A stretch of 57,393 bases of DNA from Candidatus Effluviviaceae Genus I sp. (GCA_016867725.1 VGIX01000010.1:1-57393); one strand, 5' to 3'; counted from the stretch's first letter, positions 1 through 11,856 are shown. The notes: generated by a model from the letters alone, not told the origin. Program-made: numbers and translations.

Positions 1-3000
1 GCGCTGGTCGAGCGTGCCCGCGGCGTACTCGGGGTAGTGGAGCGTGAGCCGCACGCTGCCGACGATGTCGATCGTCCCTCCGCCGCACGCCAGGCTCAGG
101 TCGCGCGCCACGCCGACGTACTCCATGTCGTCGCGGATGTCGGTGTCCACGGCCCCCGTGACCGTCGAGAGCACGAGGTCCATCACGCAATCCACCGCGG
201 GGAGGTCGCTCTCCTCGAGCGTCACGACCGTGCCGTCCTGGAACACGAGCATGAGCGGCGCGTCCCCGGTGACGAGCCCGTCCACGGCAGCCACCGTCTG
301 CGTGCCCGCCCACGGCTCAGGCACCGCGATGGTGTAGGGCCCGGCCCAGATCTCGTTCTGGTTCCGCGACGCGTCGCGGGCGTAGAACCTGCCCACGATC
401 ACGCGCGCGTCCCCGGTCTTGTTGAGCCGGACGACGTTCGTCGCCGCGACGATCTCCTCGCGCGCGATGTCGGCCGCCCAGACGTCGCCGACGAGGTTCA
501 CCATCTCGACAACCCGGCGCGTCGTGTCGCCGAGCGTGCGCCAGTAGAACGCCGCGCGATCCAGGCCGGAGAAGTCCGTGATGGTCGTCCAGACCACGGC
601 CGGCGCCGCGTCGAGCGCGAGCCACGGCGTGTGCTCGACCTCGGGATCGTCGGGCAACGGCGCGATGGTCGGCGGCGAGAGGTCCTCGGCGAAGCTCGCT
701 TCGAGCACGACGGCGACCTTGTCGCCGGCAAACCTGGCCCGCGCGTCCGCCGTCGTGTAGTCCAGCATCTCCTGCTGCGTGCGGCCGGCCTCGTGGTTCG
801 CGCCGGGGGAGGTCGCCACGTCGATCACGTTCGCGTCGCGCTCCCGTCCGCTCTCGTTGTCGCGCCCGCCGCCGAACTGCCACTCCTGCACGTTCTGGTT
901 CACCCAGCGGACGCCGCCGAGGTTCGTGTCGTCGGTGTTGCCGTCGTGCGACGAGAGGCACACGATCAGGTCCCAGTTCTCGATGGTCTCGAGGTCGCCC
1001 CCGAAGAGCGCGGCGCGAACCCGCACGTCAATCCAGTTCTCGACGTGGTTGTTGCACATCCGGATGTCGCCGTCGGACTTGCGCAGCGTCCAGCTCGCCT
1101 GCGAGTTCGCGTCGTTCGAGATGACGAACCACTTCCCCCACCCCTCGACCGCGATGCCGTAGTCCCACGCGTCCACCGCCGCGACGTCCACGAAGCGGTT
1201 CGGGAACCCGCTCGTCGCCCCCTTGCCCTCCTGCGCGTCGATGTAGATGTCGATCTTCTGGAGGTTGAGGTCCGTGCGGTGCGGGTCGTCGCACGTCTGC
1301 GGCGTCGGTTGCGGCGCGCCCCAGTTGGCCGCGCCGGGGTCGAGATGATAGACGAGGTCTCTCACGCGCGTGCGGAACACGAGCCAGTCGCCGTCTCGGA
1401 AGATCTCGAGCCCCGTGATGTCGAAGGAGCCGGGGAGGAAGACCTGGTTCGTCGGGTAGCGGTAGTAGAGACCCGGGACCGGCGTCCCCGTCGGCGTGCC
1501 GTCGCTCGTCTGCGACGGACCGTGATCGTCGCCCTCGTCGTCGGTGAACGACCGGAGCGCCGTCGCGGGGTTGTCCACCGTGACGGCGATGGCAAGCCGC
1601 GACGCCCACACGTTCGCCGCGTCATTCGCCGTCACCACGGCGGCGTGCGCGCCGTCCGACACCGCCGCGGGCAGCATCGCCGCCGCCGTGAACACGCCGT
1701 CGCCCGCCGCCTGGTCGGCCCCCGCGCCGTCGTCGCGCATGCGCGTGAACCGCGAGCCGCCGAGCTCGGTGAGATCGAGGAACACGTCCCCGATGCCGCC
1801 GCCGGCGTCGGTCACGCGGACCGTGTAGGTCACGACGTCGCCCGGCTGGGCGACGGACGGACTCGCCGCGCCGTTCGAGAGCGTCGGCGCGGAACCCTGC
1901 GCGGGGATCTCGTACCCGGCGTACTGCGAGAGCGTGACGGGGGTCGTCGCGTTGTCCCACCAGTTGCCGGAGGCCGGCAGCATGTCGTGGGTCGCGTCGT
2001 GCGGCGTCGAGTCGAGGGCGGTGCGCTTCTGGCCGTCGGTCTCCTGCATCAGGTACGCCTGAAGCAGCACCGTGTCGCCCGGGCCGAGCGTGTCGGCCGG
2101 CACCGGCGAGATGACCACGAGCGGCACGCGGAAGCGGACCTCGGTGTCGGTCCTCACGACACCGCCGTGCTGGACCGCGTTCACGCCCTCGGCCCAGCCG
2201 ATCCGCCACTCGCGGTTCACGAAGTCGTAGTGCTGCCACTGCCCGCCCTGGAACCGCCTGAGATCGGCGTAGTCCTGGGCCGCGTACTTGTACGTGAAGG
2301 CGTAGTCGGGCCTCTGCGAGTGGCCGTAGTTGACCGGGAACTCGAACGGGTCGGTCGAGCCTCCCGCCGCGTCGCCGGCGGTCTCCATGAGGAGCGCGAG
2401 ATGGACGCCGTCCCAGTTGGATGCGAAGTCGAGCGTCACGACGAGCGTGTCGTTCCTGGCGACCGCGCGCACCACCGCACGCATCACGGTGAGGTCAACT
2501 CCGGGGTCGCTGTTGTGCGCTGGGTCAGACTCGGGGGCGGTCTCGTCCACCGCGACGATGGTCGCGTCCACGGCGATGTAGATGGGCTCGACGGTCAGCG
2601 CGCCCGCGCTTCCCGAGAGCTCGATGAGCCCGTAGGCCGCCGCGGCGGTGAGCTCACCGCTCGCAACGCCGGTGTCGTCGGTGACGATCGGCGAGTCGAG
2701 CGACGTCACGAGCGACGCCGGCGACGCGGTGAGTGCCACCGAGATGCCGGCGACCGGCACCGTGTTGCCCCACGCGTCGCGGACGCGCGCGCGGACCGTC
2801 GCGGCGCCGCCCGCCCGGAGGGACGCCGGTGACGCGGACAGATCAGCGGCGACGGCCGGTCCCGGCTCGATGACGATGGGCACCGTGTCCACCGCGAGCC
2901 CGCCCAACCCCGAGCCGGGGTCCACCACCGCCGTGACCGTGGCCGTCCCGGCGACCGTCCCGTAGAAGTCGAGTTCGAACCAGCCGTTCGCGTCCGTCTG

Positions 3001-4851
3001 CGGCGTCGGGACGCTGAAGCTCCCGCCGACGCCGCCCGCGCTCATGTCGGCCCCCACGCCGGCGACGCGCGCGGGATTCCCGCTCGCGTCGAGAAGCTGG
3101 CCGGTGATGCGGGCGCGTCCGGTTCCGGCCTCGATCACGCTCGCGTCCGAGGTCAGCGCGAGCCGCGAGGGAGCGGCCGCGCGGATCCCGACCTCGAGCA
3201 GGCCGTCGAGCGGCCCGGACGAGGCGTAGACGCGCACGACCTCGATGGCCGTGCCGGCGATGAGCACCGGCGCGCGTCCCGTGTCGAACATGTCCGCCGT
3301 GACGACGGACTGCGGCAGCGGCACGCTGTCGGCGCCCGCAAAGACCACCTGTCCGGCCGGCGGGTAGGCGGGGTCGAGCGCGGTCGCCGCGAGCTGGACC
3401 GCCGTCTGCGCGCCGGCGTCCCACACCGCGATGCGGCCTCCGTCGTCCCTCGGCTCGAGCCACGCCCGCGCGAAGTAGAACAGGCTGTCGGCCGGCATGC
3501 TCACGGTCGTGTTGACGCCGAGCACGGGGTGGCCGGCCGCGTCCGTGAACGCGTACCGCGTGCCGACGACCGCCGGGAGCGTGAGGGTCCCGACGTCCAC
3601 GGTGTTCTCGTTCACGACCTCGGCGAGCGCGACCTGCTCGACGTAGCCGAGCGCCCTCGCCTCCACGCGGTACGTGCCGTCCACGACGGTCACGATCTCG
3701 AAGCTGCCCGTCCCGCCGGCGACGACCTGCGGGCCGTCGCCGCCCACCGCGCCCGTCGCGGCGTCGTACGCCGTGACCGTGACGTTCACGGGCGGGCCGC
3801 CCGTGAGCGCGACGCTGCCGCGGATCTTGCCGTCGACGCGCTCGAGGAGGAAGGCCACGCCGGTGACGTCGTTCTCGCCGACGATCTGAACGGGCACGGC
3901 CTGCGGCAGGTACGAGACCGCCGTCGCCCTCACGGTGTACGCGCCGTCCTGCAGAAGCTGGATGCTGTACGCCCCGCCGCCGGCCGGGGTCTGCGCGCTC
4001 TTCACGGCCGTGGAGCCGAGCCACGCGGTCACGGTCGCGACCGTCTGCGTGTCGCCGGGGTCGTCGAGCGTCACCGTGCCGGAGATGGAGCCGCCGGGCG
4101 GGTAGCCCTGGTCCGGTGCGCCGTCGCCGTTCCCGTCGACCACGACCTCGTGATACCGGTCGAGGTCCGTGTACGCGTTCCAGGGGGTCGCCGGGTTGGA
4201 CTCGACGCCCGTGCTCGAGGTCGGCATCGCGTCGTACGCGCCCGAGCCGTCGCCGCCCACGACCGCCGCGATGAACCGGAGCGTCGTACCCGCCGGCACG
4301 ACGCCCGGCCCCAGCCCGAAGAGCCCGTTCCAGGAGAACCGCGCCTCGACGTGACGCCAGCCCGGGTTGCACTGCGTGTAGGCCTCGGGAAGCGGCGTCG
4401 TCTGCGCGGGGTTGGTGCACCGACGGACGTCGAAGGTGACGGGGAGGTTCCACCCTCCCATCACGACGTCCGCGCCCATCGTGGGGAACCGGACCTTCCG
4501 TGGATAGAAGTTCGCGCTCGTGAAGTCGGTCGCCCCGGTGATGCCGTTCTGGGCGTCCGTATCAATGAAGAGGAGATAGCCGTTGCCGAAGCTGCCCGGT
4601 CCGTTCGTCGTCGTGATGCCGACGTAGAGGCTGTCGGCGTCCCACGTGACGTACAGGTCCACGAGGTCGCCGTCGGACGGGTAGTAGCGGCAGTCGTTCG
4701 CCGGGTCGGCGACGGCCCGTTCGTCGGCGTCCCAGTCGTTGGGCGCGACGGTGACGTGGCCGTTGACGTACGGGCTGTTGTAGGTCTTGGCAGCCGCCGC
4801 CCAGGGCAGGAGAAGGCCGAGCGCCGTCACAAGAAGGAGCCGTTTGCGCAT
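1..4851 (-). CDS. Giant secreted multidomain surface protein (3' end outside window)
   Basis: One frame stays open from the ATG at 4851 to base 1 (1617 codons, no stop), so the C-terminus is missing. A signal peptide covers about residues 1-21 (basic MRKR, hydrophobic core, AAA-type cleavage site). A DOMON/CBM9-like sandwich follows (about 25-200). Two carboxypeptidase-regulatory-like sandwiches begin near 247 and 340 with GSISGTV and GKIRGSV. Two Ig-like units lie near 560-770; the second (SASPASLRAGGAATV) resembles invasin/Big_1 repeats. A region near 1100-1360 resembles the glucodextranase C-terminal binding module: GDDHGPS, FLPGSFDITGLEIF, WGKWFVIS and SSHDGNTDDTNLGGVR are visible. No catalytic domain is seen. 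The likely role is carbohydrate binding or adhesion at the surface. Any enzyme domain or sorting tail would lie beyond base 1. Confidence 0.8.
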   Translation of the reverse strand, partial: MRKRLLLVTALGLLLPWAAAAKTYNSPYVNGHVTVAPNDWDADERAVADPANDCRYYPSDGDLVDLYVTWDADSLYVGITTTNGPGSFGNGYLLFIDTDAQNGITGATDFTSANFYPRKVRFPTMGADVVMGGWNLPVTFDVRRCTNPAQTTPLPEAYTQCNPGWRHVEARFSWNGLFGLGPGVVPAGTTLRFIAAVVGGDGSGAYDAMPTSSTGVESNPATPWNAYTDLDRYHEVVVDGNGDGAPDQGYPPGGSISGTVTLDDPGDTQTVATVTAWLGSTAVKSAQTPAGGGAYSIQLLQDGAYTVRATAVSYLPQAVPVQIVGENDVTGVAFLLERVDGKIRGSVALTGGPPVNVTVTAYDAATGAVGGDGPQVVAGGTGSFEIVTVVDGTYRVEARALGYVEQVALAEVVNENTVDVGTLTLPAVVGTRYAFTDAAGHPVLGVNTTVSMPADSLFYFARAWLEPRDDGGRIAVWDAGAQTAVQLAATALDPAYPPAGQVVFAGADSVPLPQSVVTADMFDTGRAPVLIAGTAIEVVRVYASSGPLDGLLEVGIRAAAPSRLALTSDASVIEAGTGRARITGQLLDASGNPARVAGVGADMSAGGVGGSFSVPTPQTDANGWFELDFYGTVAGTATVTAVVDPGSGLGGLAVDTVPIVIEPGPAVAADLSASPASLRAGGAATVRARVRDAWGNTVPVAGISVALTASPASLVTSLDSPIVTDDTGVASGELTAAAAYGLIELSGSAGALTVEPIYIAVDATIVAVDETAPESDPAHNSDPGVDLTVMRAVVRAVARNDTLVVTLDFASNWDGVHLALLMETAGDAAGGSTDPFEFPVNYGHSQRPDYAFTYKYAAQDYADLRRFQGGQWQHYDFVNREWRIGWAEGVNAVQHGGVVRTDTEVRFRVPLVVISPVPADTLGPGDTVLLQAYLMQETDGQKRTALDSTPHDATHDMLPASGNWWDNATTPVTLSQYAGYEIPAQGSAPTLSNGAASPSVAQPGDVVTYTVRVTDAGGGIGDVFLDLTELGGSRFTRMRDDGAGADQAAGDGVFTAAAMLPAAVSDGAHAAVVTANDAANVWASRLAIAVTVDNPATALRSFTDDEGDDHGPSQTSDGTPTGTPVPGLYYRYPTNQVFLPGSFDITGLEIFRDGDWLVFRTRVRDLVYHLDPGAANWGAPQPTPQTCDDPHRTDLNLQKIDIYIDAQEGKGATSGFPNRFVDVAAVDAWDYGIAVEGWGKWFVISNDANSQASWTLRKSDGDIRMCNNHVENWIDVRVRAALFGGDLETIENWDLIVCLSSHDGNTDDTNLGGVRWVNQNVQEWQFGGGRDNESGRERDANVIDVATSPGANHEAGRTQQEMLDYTTADARARFAGDKVAVVLEASFAEDLSPPTIAPLPDDPEVEHTPWLALDAAPAVVWTTITDFSGLDRAAFYWRTLGDTTRRVVEMVNLVGDVWAADIAREEIVAATNVVRLNKTGDARVIVGRFYARDASRNQNEIWAGPYTIAVPEPWAGTQTVAAVDGLVTGDAPLMLVFQDGTVVTLEESDLPAVDCVMDLVLSTVTGAVDTDIRDDMEYVGVARDLSLACGGGTIDIVGSVRLTLHYPEYAAGTLDQR

Positions 4852-4872
4852 GGGTGATCCCCCGATACCGCG

Positions 4873-4901
4873 AACATAGCAGGCGTGCCTGAGCGCGTCA
4901 A
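4873..4901 (-). promoter_or_regulatory. Putative sigma70-type promoter of the giant surface gene
   Basis: On the minus strand TTGACG (4901-4896) is followed after 17 bases by TATGTT (4878-4873). Transcription would start near 4866, giving a leader of only about 15 bases before the ATG at 4851. Confidence 0.45.
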
Positions 4902-4947
4902 GGTGGGCGCCCTGGGGGCTTGCCCGCGCTGGTGAGGGCGGTCTCTC

Positions 4948-5724
4948 CTACCGCGGGGCTCCTCCGGACGCCGCGCGCTCGACCACCCTGTCTGCGAGCT
5001 CGGGGAGGACGCCGCCCGCTGGACCGACGATCGTCGCGTCCACAAGCGCGGAGATCGCCGTGGGCTCCGTGTTGACCTCGACGACGAACGCGCCGTTCTG
5101 CTTGGCGACCAGCGGGAGCGAGGCCGCGGGCATGACCTGCGCGGACGTGCCGACGACGAGCATCGCGCCGCAGAACGCGGCGGCGTCCTGCGCCGCCTCG
5201 AACGGCCCGTGCGGGAGCGGCTCGCCGAACCAGACGACGTCGGGCCTCAGGATGGCGCCGCAGTGCCCGCAGACCGGCGGCAGACTCGCAAGCGGGCACT
5301 CGCTGAGGTCCACGATGATGCGTTCCCTCGTGCAGCGCGCCCGCCAGATGCTCCCGTGCAGCTCGATGGGATCGACGCTGCCGGCGCGCTGATGCAGCCC
5401 GTCGATGTTCTGCGTGACGAGGCGGAAGCGCCCAAGCGCCCGTTCGAGCGTCGCGATCGCCGCGTGTCCGGGGTTCGGCCTGGCCTCGGCGATCTGCCGG
5501 CGCCGCGCCTCGTACCACTGCCACACCTGCTCGGGGTCCCGCTCGAAGGCCTCCACCGACGAGAGGTCCTCCGCCCGGAACCCGGCCCACAGCGCGATGT
5601 TGCCGCGGTACGTGGGAATCCCGCTCTCCGCGGAGATGCCCGAGCCCGTGAACACCGCGAGGCTCGACGCGTCGGCGAGCCGGTCGACGAGCTCCTGCGT
5701 GATCTCCGCGGTGCCTTCCGTCAT
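4948..5724 (-). CDS. cobB: Sir2-family NAD-dependent protein deacylase
   Basis: The 258-aa product removes acyl groups from lysine using NAD+. Visible Sir2 motifs: the NAD loop as TGSGISAESGIPTYRG (26-41, with GSG in place of the usual GAG), TQNIDGLHQ (104-112), catalytic His123 in ELHGS, cysteines 131, 143, 152 and 155 around a reduced zinc site, and VVGTSAQVMPA (190-200). Tyr71 and Arg74 in WYEARR match the Tyr/Arg pair of SIRT5- and CobB-type enzymes that prefer acidic acyl groups such as succinyl. The ATG at 5724 overlaps the upstream stop by ATGA, which implies translational coupling to the Fe-S membrane protein. An in-frame GTG at 5742 is a less likely start. Confidence 0.92.
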   Translation of the reverse strand: MTEGTAEITQELVDRLADASSLAVFTGSGISAESGIPTYRGNIALWAGFRAEDLSSVEAFERDPEQVWQWYEARRRQIAEARPNPGHAAIATLERALGRFRLVTQNIDGLHQRAGSVDPIELHGSIWRARCTRERIIVDLSECPLASLPPVCGHCGAILRPDVVWFGEPLPHGPFEAAQDAAAFCGAMLVVGTSAQVMPAASLPLVAKQNGAFVVEVNTEPTAISALVDATIVGPAGGVLPELADRVVERAASGGAPR

Positions 5725-6572
5725 GCCCTCTCTCCCAGTGACCTCTCCTCCCCGAACACGGTGCCCACCGTGATGGAGTCGCACCCCGTGCACGCGTAGC
5801 ACCTGATGCAGTCCACGCTTCCGACGTCCCGCTGCGGCGTGAGGTCCATGGGGCAGACGCGCGCGCAGGCCCCGCAGTCGGTGCAGGTCCCGCGGTCCAC
5901 GTTCAGGCGCACGAGGCTCACCTTGTTCGTGAGCCCGAACAGCGCGCCGAGCGGGCACACGAAGCGGCAGAACGGCCGCTTCATCATGGCCATGAGCGCG
6001 ACGAGGCCGGCGAGAAGCGCGACCTTGAACGGGAACATCCACTGCAGGAAGTCCATGCCCTCGGCGTAGGCCGAGCCGCGGGCCGCCCACGCGAGCCACG
6101 GGAGCCCTGCGCCCAGCGTCCCCGCAGGGCACAGCTTGCAGAACCACGGCTCCTGCAGCCACCACGCCACGCCCAGCACGACGGCGCCGAGCCACACGAA
6201 CTTGAGGTGCCGCACCCAGTCCGGCGCCGAGAACTTCGGAAGCCTGATCTTGTGGACGAGCTCCTGGAACCAGCCGAAGGGGCAGAACCACCCGCAGGCG
6301 AAGCGGCCGAGGAACACGCCGACGATCCCGACAATCCCCAGCACGTAGAACGGGAACTGCCGCACGATGACGAAGTGCTGGAGCGACCCGATCGGACAGG
6401 AGCCCCACGCGAGCGGGCAGGCGTAGCAGTGGAGCGCGGGGACGCACGCGCCCTTGAGCGGCCCCTGGTAGAACGATGCCGCGGGGATGGCGGCGTAGTA
6501 CGAGTTCGTGATGAGGAGGAACGCCGACTGAATGGCCCGACGGACACCGTGGTGGCGAGCACCCTTGAACAC
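5721..6572 (-). CDS. NapH/NosR-like polytopic membrane 4Fe-4S protein
   Basis: A 283-aa membrane protein of the Fer4_5 (NapH/NosR/CcoG-like) type. It has about five or six hydrophobic segments broken by cysteine motifs: CYACPLAWGSCP, CGWFCPFGW, FCKLCPAGTL and CRFVCPLGAL. Near the C-terminus lie a ferredoxin-type set CTDCGACARVCP and a second cluster CIRCYACTGC. Such proteins usually move electrons from quinol or ferredoxin across the membrane to periplasmic reductants; the partner here is unknown. The GTG at 6572 is chosen because GGGAGG lies 4 bases upstream. The same frame stays open to 6707, and another GTG at 6587 lacks a Shine-Dalgarno. It sits between a small CxxC peptide and cobB in what looks like a three-gene unit. 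Confidence 0.85.
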   Translation of the reverse strand: MFKGARHHGVRRAIQSAFLLITNSYYAAIPAASFYQGPLKGACVPALHCYACPLAWGSCPIGSLQHFVIVRQFPFYVLGIVGIVGVFLGRFACGWFCPFGWFQELVHKIRLPKFSAPDWVRHLKFVWLGAVVLGVAWWLQEPWFCKLCPAGTLGAGLPWLAWAARGSAYAEGMDFLQWMFPFKVALLAGLVALMAMMKRPFCRFVCPLGALFGLTNKVSLVRLNVDRGTCTDCGACARVCPMDLTPQRDVGSVDCIRCYACTGCDSITVGTVFGEERSLGERA

Positions 6573-6600
6573 CGTGCCTCCCGTCACCCGCCGGCCGGCG

Positions 6601-6735
6601 TCACCCGACGCCGATGCAGGAGATGCAGATGATGGAGCCGTTGCTCTCCGTCTCGCTGAACTGCATCTCGCGGAGCCCGATGACGGTGAGCAGCGCGAAG
6701 AGCGCAAGGAAGATCGAGAACGTCACCTTCTTCAC
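6601..6735 (-). CDS. Small membrane-anchored CxxC peptide (44 aa)
   Basis: A GTG-started frame encodes a basic start (KKVTF), one hydrophobic segment (about residues 6-20), a short polar linker and the ending GSIICISCIGVG with a CxxC at 37-40. It stops 28 bases upstream of the Fe-S membrane protein start. I recall short single-helix proteins with a similar C-terminal cysteine tail beside NapH-like proteins elsewhere, but I cannot name a family. The CxxC could bind a metal or exchange electrons with its neighbour. The start is uncertain because no strong ribosome site is visible; the frame is open to 6840, but that stretch looks like untranslated leader. Confidence 0.6.
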   Translation of the reverse strand: MKKVTFSIFLALFALLTVIGLREMQFSETESNGSIICISCIGVG

Positions 6736-6803
6736 AGCGGCACCGTCCGATCGCCCGCCCCGTGGCGGGATCCTCGGGAGAAGCGGCTTCGGGCAGTGGA
6801 GCG

Positions 6804-6833
6804 AGTCTATGCCCGCGCTCCCGGCGCGGTCAA
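6804..6833 (-). promoter_or_regulatory. Putative promoter of the CxxC peptide / Fe-S protein / cobB unit
   Basis: Minus-strand TTGACC (6833-6828), 18-base spacer, TAGACT (6809-6804). It lies in the gap between the ppdK stop and the small CxxC gene and would give a leader of about 60 bases. Confidence 0.35.
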
Positions 6834-6900
6834 GCGACAAGGCCCACGCGCCGGGCGCTGGGGCGGCGGCGCGCGGCGCGCGCGCCCGCCGGGTCGCGGC

Positions 6901-9603
<2,703 letters not shown>

Positions 9604-9671
9604 GCCCGCCTCCTTGGTTGACAGCGCCGGCACTCACCGCGACCGCTGGCGGGTACCGTGCGGGACACTCT

Positions 9672-9700
9672 AAGATAGCATCGGCGGGAAGCGGAGGCAA
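9672..9700 (-). promoter_or_regulatory. Putative ppdK promoter
   Basis: Minus-strand TTGCCT (9700-9695), 17-base spacer, TATCTT (9677-9672), with start near 9665 and a leader of about 60 bases before the ppdK ATG. Confidence 0.4.
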
Positions 9701-9791
9701 TCGCGCGACTGGCGCCGGGCTCCCGGCGCAGCGACAGGCGGCAGGGTGCTCGCGAGCGGCGGGCGCCTACCGTCACGGGGCCGACGGACGG

Positions 9792-10740
9792 CTAGATGAC
9801 CTCCGCGCCGCGGTTCCTCAGCGCGAACCGCACACGGTTCAGGCGGGCGCGCGCCCGGCACGACCAGCGGGCGGCGTACGACTCCCAGCGGCGCGCGGCG
9901 TCGAGGAGCTGCTCGTCGCCGGTCATGCGGTGGAGCGTCATCATCTGCGCCGCGTGGAGCCGCTGGCGCGCCGGGTTGGCGGGCCGTACGCCGCGCCACG
10001 AGGCGTCGAGATCGCACCGCGTCCAGTAGCCCAGATCGTACCGGTCGAGCAGGAACCGGAGGCCGCGGAGGCAGCGGTCGAAGAGCACCTCGGAGGCGTG
10101 GTCGCCGGTGGCCTTCCAGTGGTCGTAGATGCCCCACATCGCGTGGACGTGGCCGGAGAGCACGAGCGACGCGCGATCGAGCATGGGGTACTCCTCGATG
10201 AACGCGAGCGACTCGAGCCCGCCCTCCTGACCCGGCGTCCCGACCTCGCGGAGCATCCCGCCGTCCTCGACCGTGAGGTGGAACCCGCCCATCGCGCGCG
10301 ACGCGCACTCGAGCGTGCCCTCGACGCGGAAGAGCGTCCCGGCGCGCACGAGGAGCGAGACGCACTCGCCGTGCGCCGCGCCCGAGAACCAGCCGCTCCC
10401 GAGCTTCTCCGCGAGGGCGCGCGGCGCGGTCGGCATCGGCCACCCGATGTAGCTTCCCGGCACCTCCTCCGCGGTCCGCATGAGCACGGCGGCCGCCGCC
10501 TCGAAGAGGCGGCGACGCCGTTCGCTTCCCGTGGTCAGGTAGAGCTCGAGGTTGCCGAACGCGAATCACGCGAGCAGCGACTGGGAGTACGCGCGCGCGC
10601 CGCCGTCGCCGATGAGCATCGGCAGGCCGAGCGCGTCGGTCGGGTCGCTGCCGTTCACGCACGCGGAGTGGTCGAGGTAGTAGCCGCGCGGCGAGGAGAG
10701 GTCAACGTGCCGCCCCTCGAGCGCGTCGCGGCCCCCGCGG
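9792..10740 (-). pseudogene. Broken glucuronyl C5-epimerase-like gene (in-frame TGA, no start)
   Basis: The reading frame resembles the C-terminal alpha/alpha-toroid domain of D-glucuronyl C5-epimerases, which invert uronic acids within polysaccharides. GWFSGAAHGECVSLLVRA and the run of His/Tyr helices near SGHVHAMWGIYDHW fit that family. Homology continues upstream of the first available ATG (10487) through FAFGNLELYLTTG, an in-frame TGA at 10568-10566, then ARAYSQSLLA and RGYYLDHSACVNGSDPTDA. The TGA lies where a tryptophan codon (TGG) would fit. No ATG or GTG opens the upstream half before the frame runs into the DegT gene. An intact 3' portion of 231 codons remains from the ATG at 10487. 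It is a decaying gene or carries a sequencing error. Confidence 0.65.
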
Positions 10741-10749
10741 CCGCCCGCG

Positions 10750-11856
10750 CTACGCGCGCCCGCGGAACGCGAGAACGGTGTCCGCCACGTAGTCCAGCTC
10801 CTCCGTCGTGAGTTCGGTGAACACGGGGATGGAGAGCGTCTCCCGCGCGGCCGCCTCGGACTCGGGGAGGTCGCCTTCCTTGTACCCGAGGTCCTTGAAG
10901 CAGGTCTGGAGGTGCAGCGGCATCGGGTAGTAGAGCGCGCAGCCGATGCCGTTGGCCTTGAGGTGCGCCTCGAGGGCGTCGCGCTCCCGGACGCGGACCA
11001 TGTACTGGTTGTAGATGTGGCGACAGTGCGGCTCGCGGTGCGGCGTCCCGACGGCGGTCCCGGCGAAGCGCGCGTTGTAGCGCTCCGCGTTCCGCGAGCG
11101 GCCGTCGCTCCACGCGTCGAGGTGGCGCAGCTTCACGAGGAGGATCGCCGCCTGCAGCGAGTCCAACCTGCTGTTGGCGCCGACCGTCCAGTAGAAGTAC
11201 TTCTCCGTCTGCCCGTGCTCCCTCAGGCTCACGAGCTTGTCGGCGATCGCCGGGTCGTTCGTCGTCACCATGCCGCCGTCGCCGTACGCGCCGAGGTTCT
11301 TGCTCGGGAAGAAGCTGAAGCACCCGACGTGACCGATCGCGCCCGCGCGCTTCCCCTTGTACTCGGATCCGATGGACTGACACGCGTCCTCGATGACGAC
11401 GAGCCCGTGCTTCGCGGCGATCTCCATGAGCGGGTCCATGTCCACGCACTGGCCGTACAGGTGGACCGGGATGATCGCCTTCGTGCGGGGCGTGACGGCG
11501 GCCTCGACGAGCGCCGGGTCGAGGTTGTAGGTGGCGCGCTCGACGTCCACGAAGACCGGGACCGCGCCGAGCCGCGCGACCGACCCCGCCGTCGCGAAGA
11601 ACGTGTAGGGGGTCGTGATGACCTCGTCGCCCCGCCCGATCCCGTACGCCATGAGCGAGAGCAGGAGCGCGTCGGTGCCCGACGCCACGCCGACGGCCCG
11701 CTTCGTCCCGCAGTACTCGGCGACCTTGGCCTCGAGCTCCGCGACCTTCGGCCCCTTGATGAACACCTGCGACTCGACGACCTCCCGGATGGCGCCGTCG
11801 ATCTCCTGCCGGATGGTCGCGTACTGCCGCTTGAGATCCAGAAGAGGTACCTTCAT
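10750..11856 (-). CDS. DegT/DnrJ/EryC1-family PLP aminotransferase
   Basis: A 368-aa member of the nucleotide-sugar aminotransferase family, which transfers an amino group to keto-sugars for surface glycans. It has the usual opening KVPLLDLKRQYATIRQEI, the cofactor region GVASGTDALLLSLMAYGI, VIEDACQSIGSEYKGKRAG, and the PLP lysine in GCFSFFPSKNLGAYGDGGM. The C-terminal RYNARFAG and YYPMPLHLQTCF are typical. The ATG at 11856 is preceded by a GGAGCGAGGCGGGG purine stretch; the open frame upstream to 11979 is probably leader. The uronate-epimerase-like pseudogene follows immediately, so the pair may once have belonged to a polysaccharide locus now reduced to one intact gene. Confidence 0.92.
   Translation of the reverse strand: MKVPLLDLKRQYATIRQEIDGAIREVVESQVFIKGPKVAELEAKVAEYCGTKRAVGVASGTDALLLSLMAYGIGRGDEVITTPYTFFATAGSVARLGAVPVFVDVERATYNLDPALVEAAVTPRTKAIIPVHLYGQCVDMDPLMEIAAKHGLVVIEDACQSIGSEYKGKRAGAIGHVGCFSFFPSKNLGAYGDGGMVTTNDPAIADKLVSLREHGQTEKYFYWTVGANSRLDSLQAAILLVKLRHLDAWSDGRSRNAERYNARFAGTAVGTPHREPHCRHIYNQYMVRVRERDALEAHLKANGIGCALYYPMPLHLQTCFKDLGYKEGDLPESEAAARETLSIPVFTELTTEELDYVADTVLAFRGRA

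Noticed and set aside
37-2832. Long plus-strand open frame opposite the giant surface gene (and similar at 12111-18089, 6532-9621, 33232-36282)
   Set aside because: These translate to Arg/Val/Asp-rich low-complexity sequence with no domains and mirror the third-codon G/C bias of real minus-strand genes.
6850-6895. GC-rich palindromic stretch after ppdK as terminator
   Set aside because: It forms only an imperfect stem with alternating GC runs and has no T tract; it could as well be ordinary GC-rich spacer.
10566-10568. TGA recoded as Trp or selenocysteine
   Set aside because: TGA ends most genes here, and no selenocysteine insertion hairpin or redox context is visible; the frame also lacks a start.
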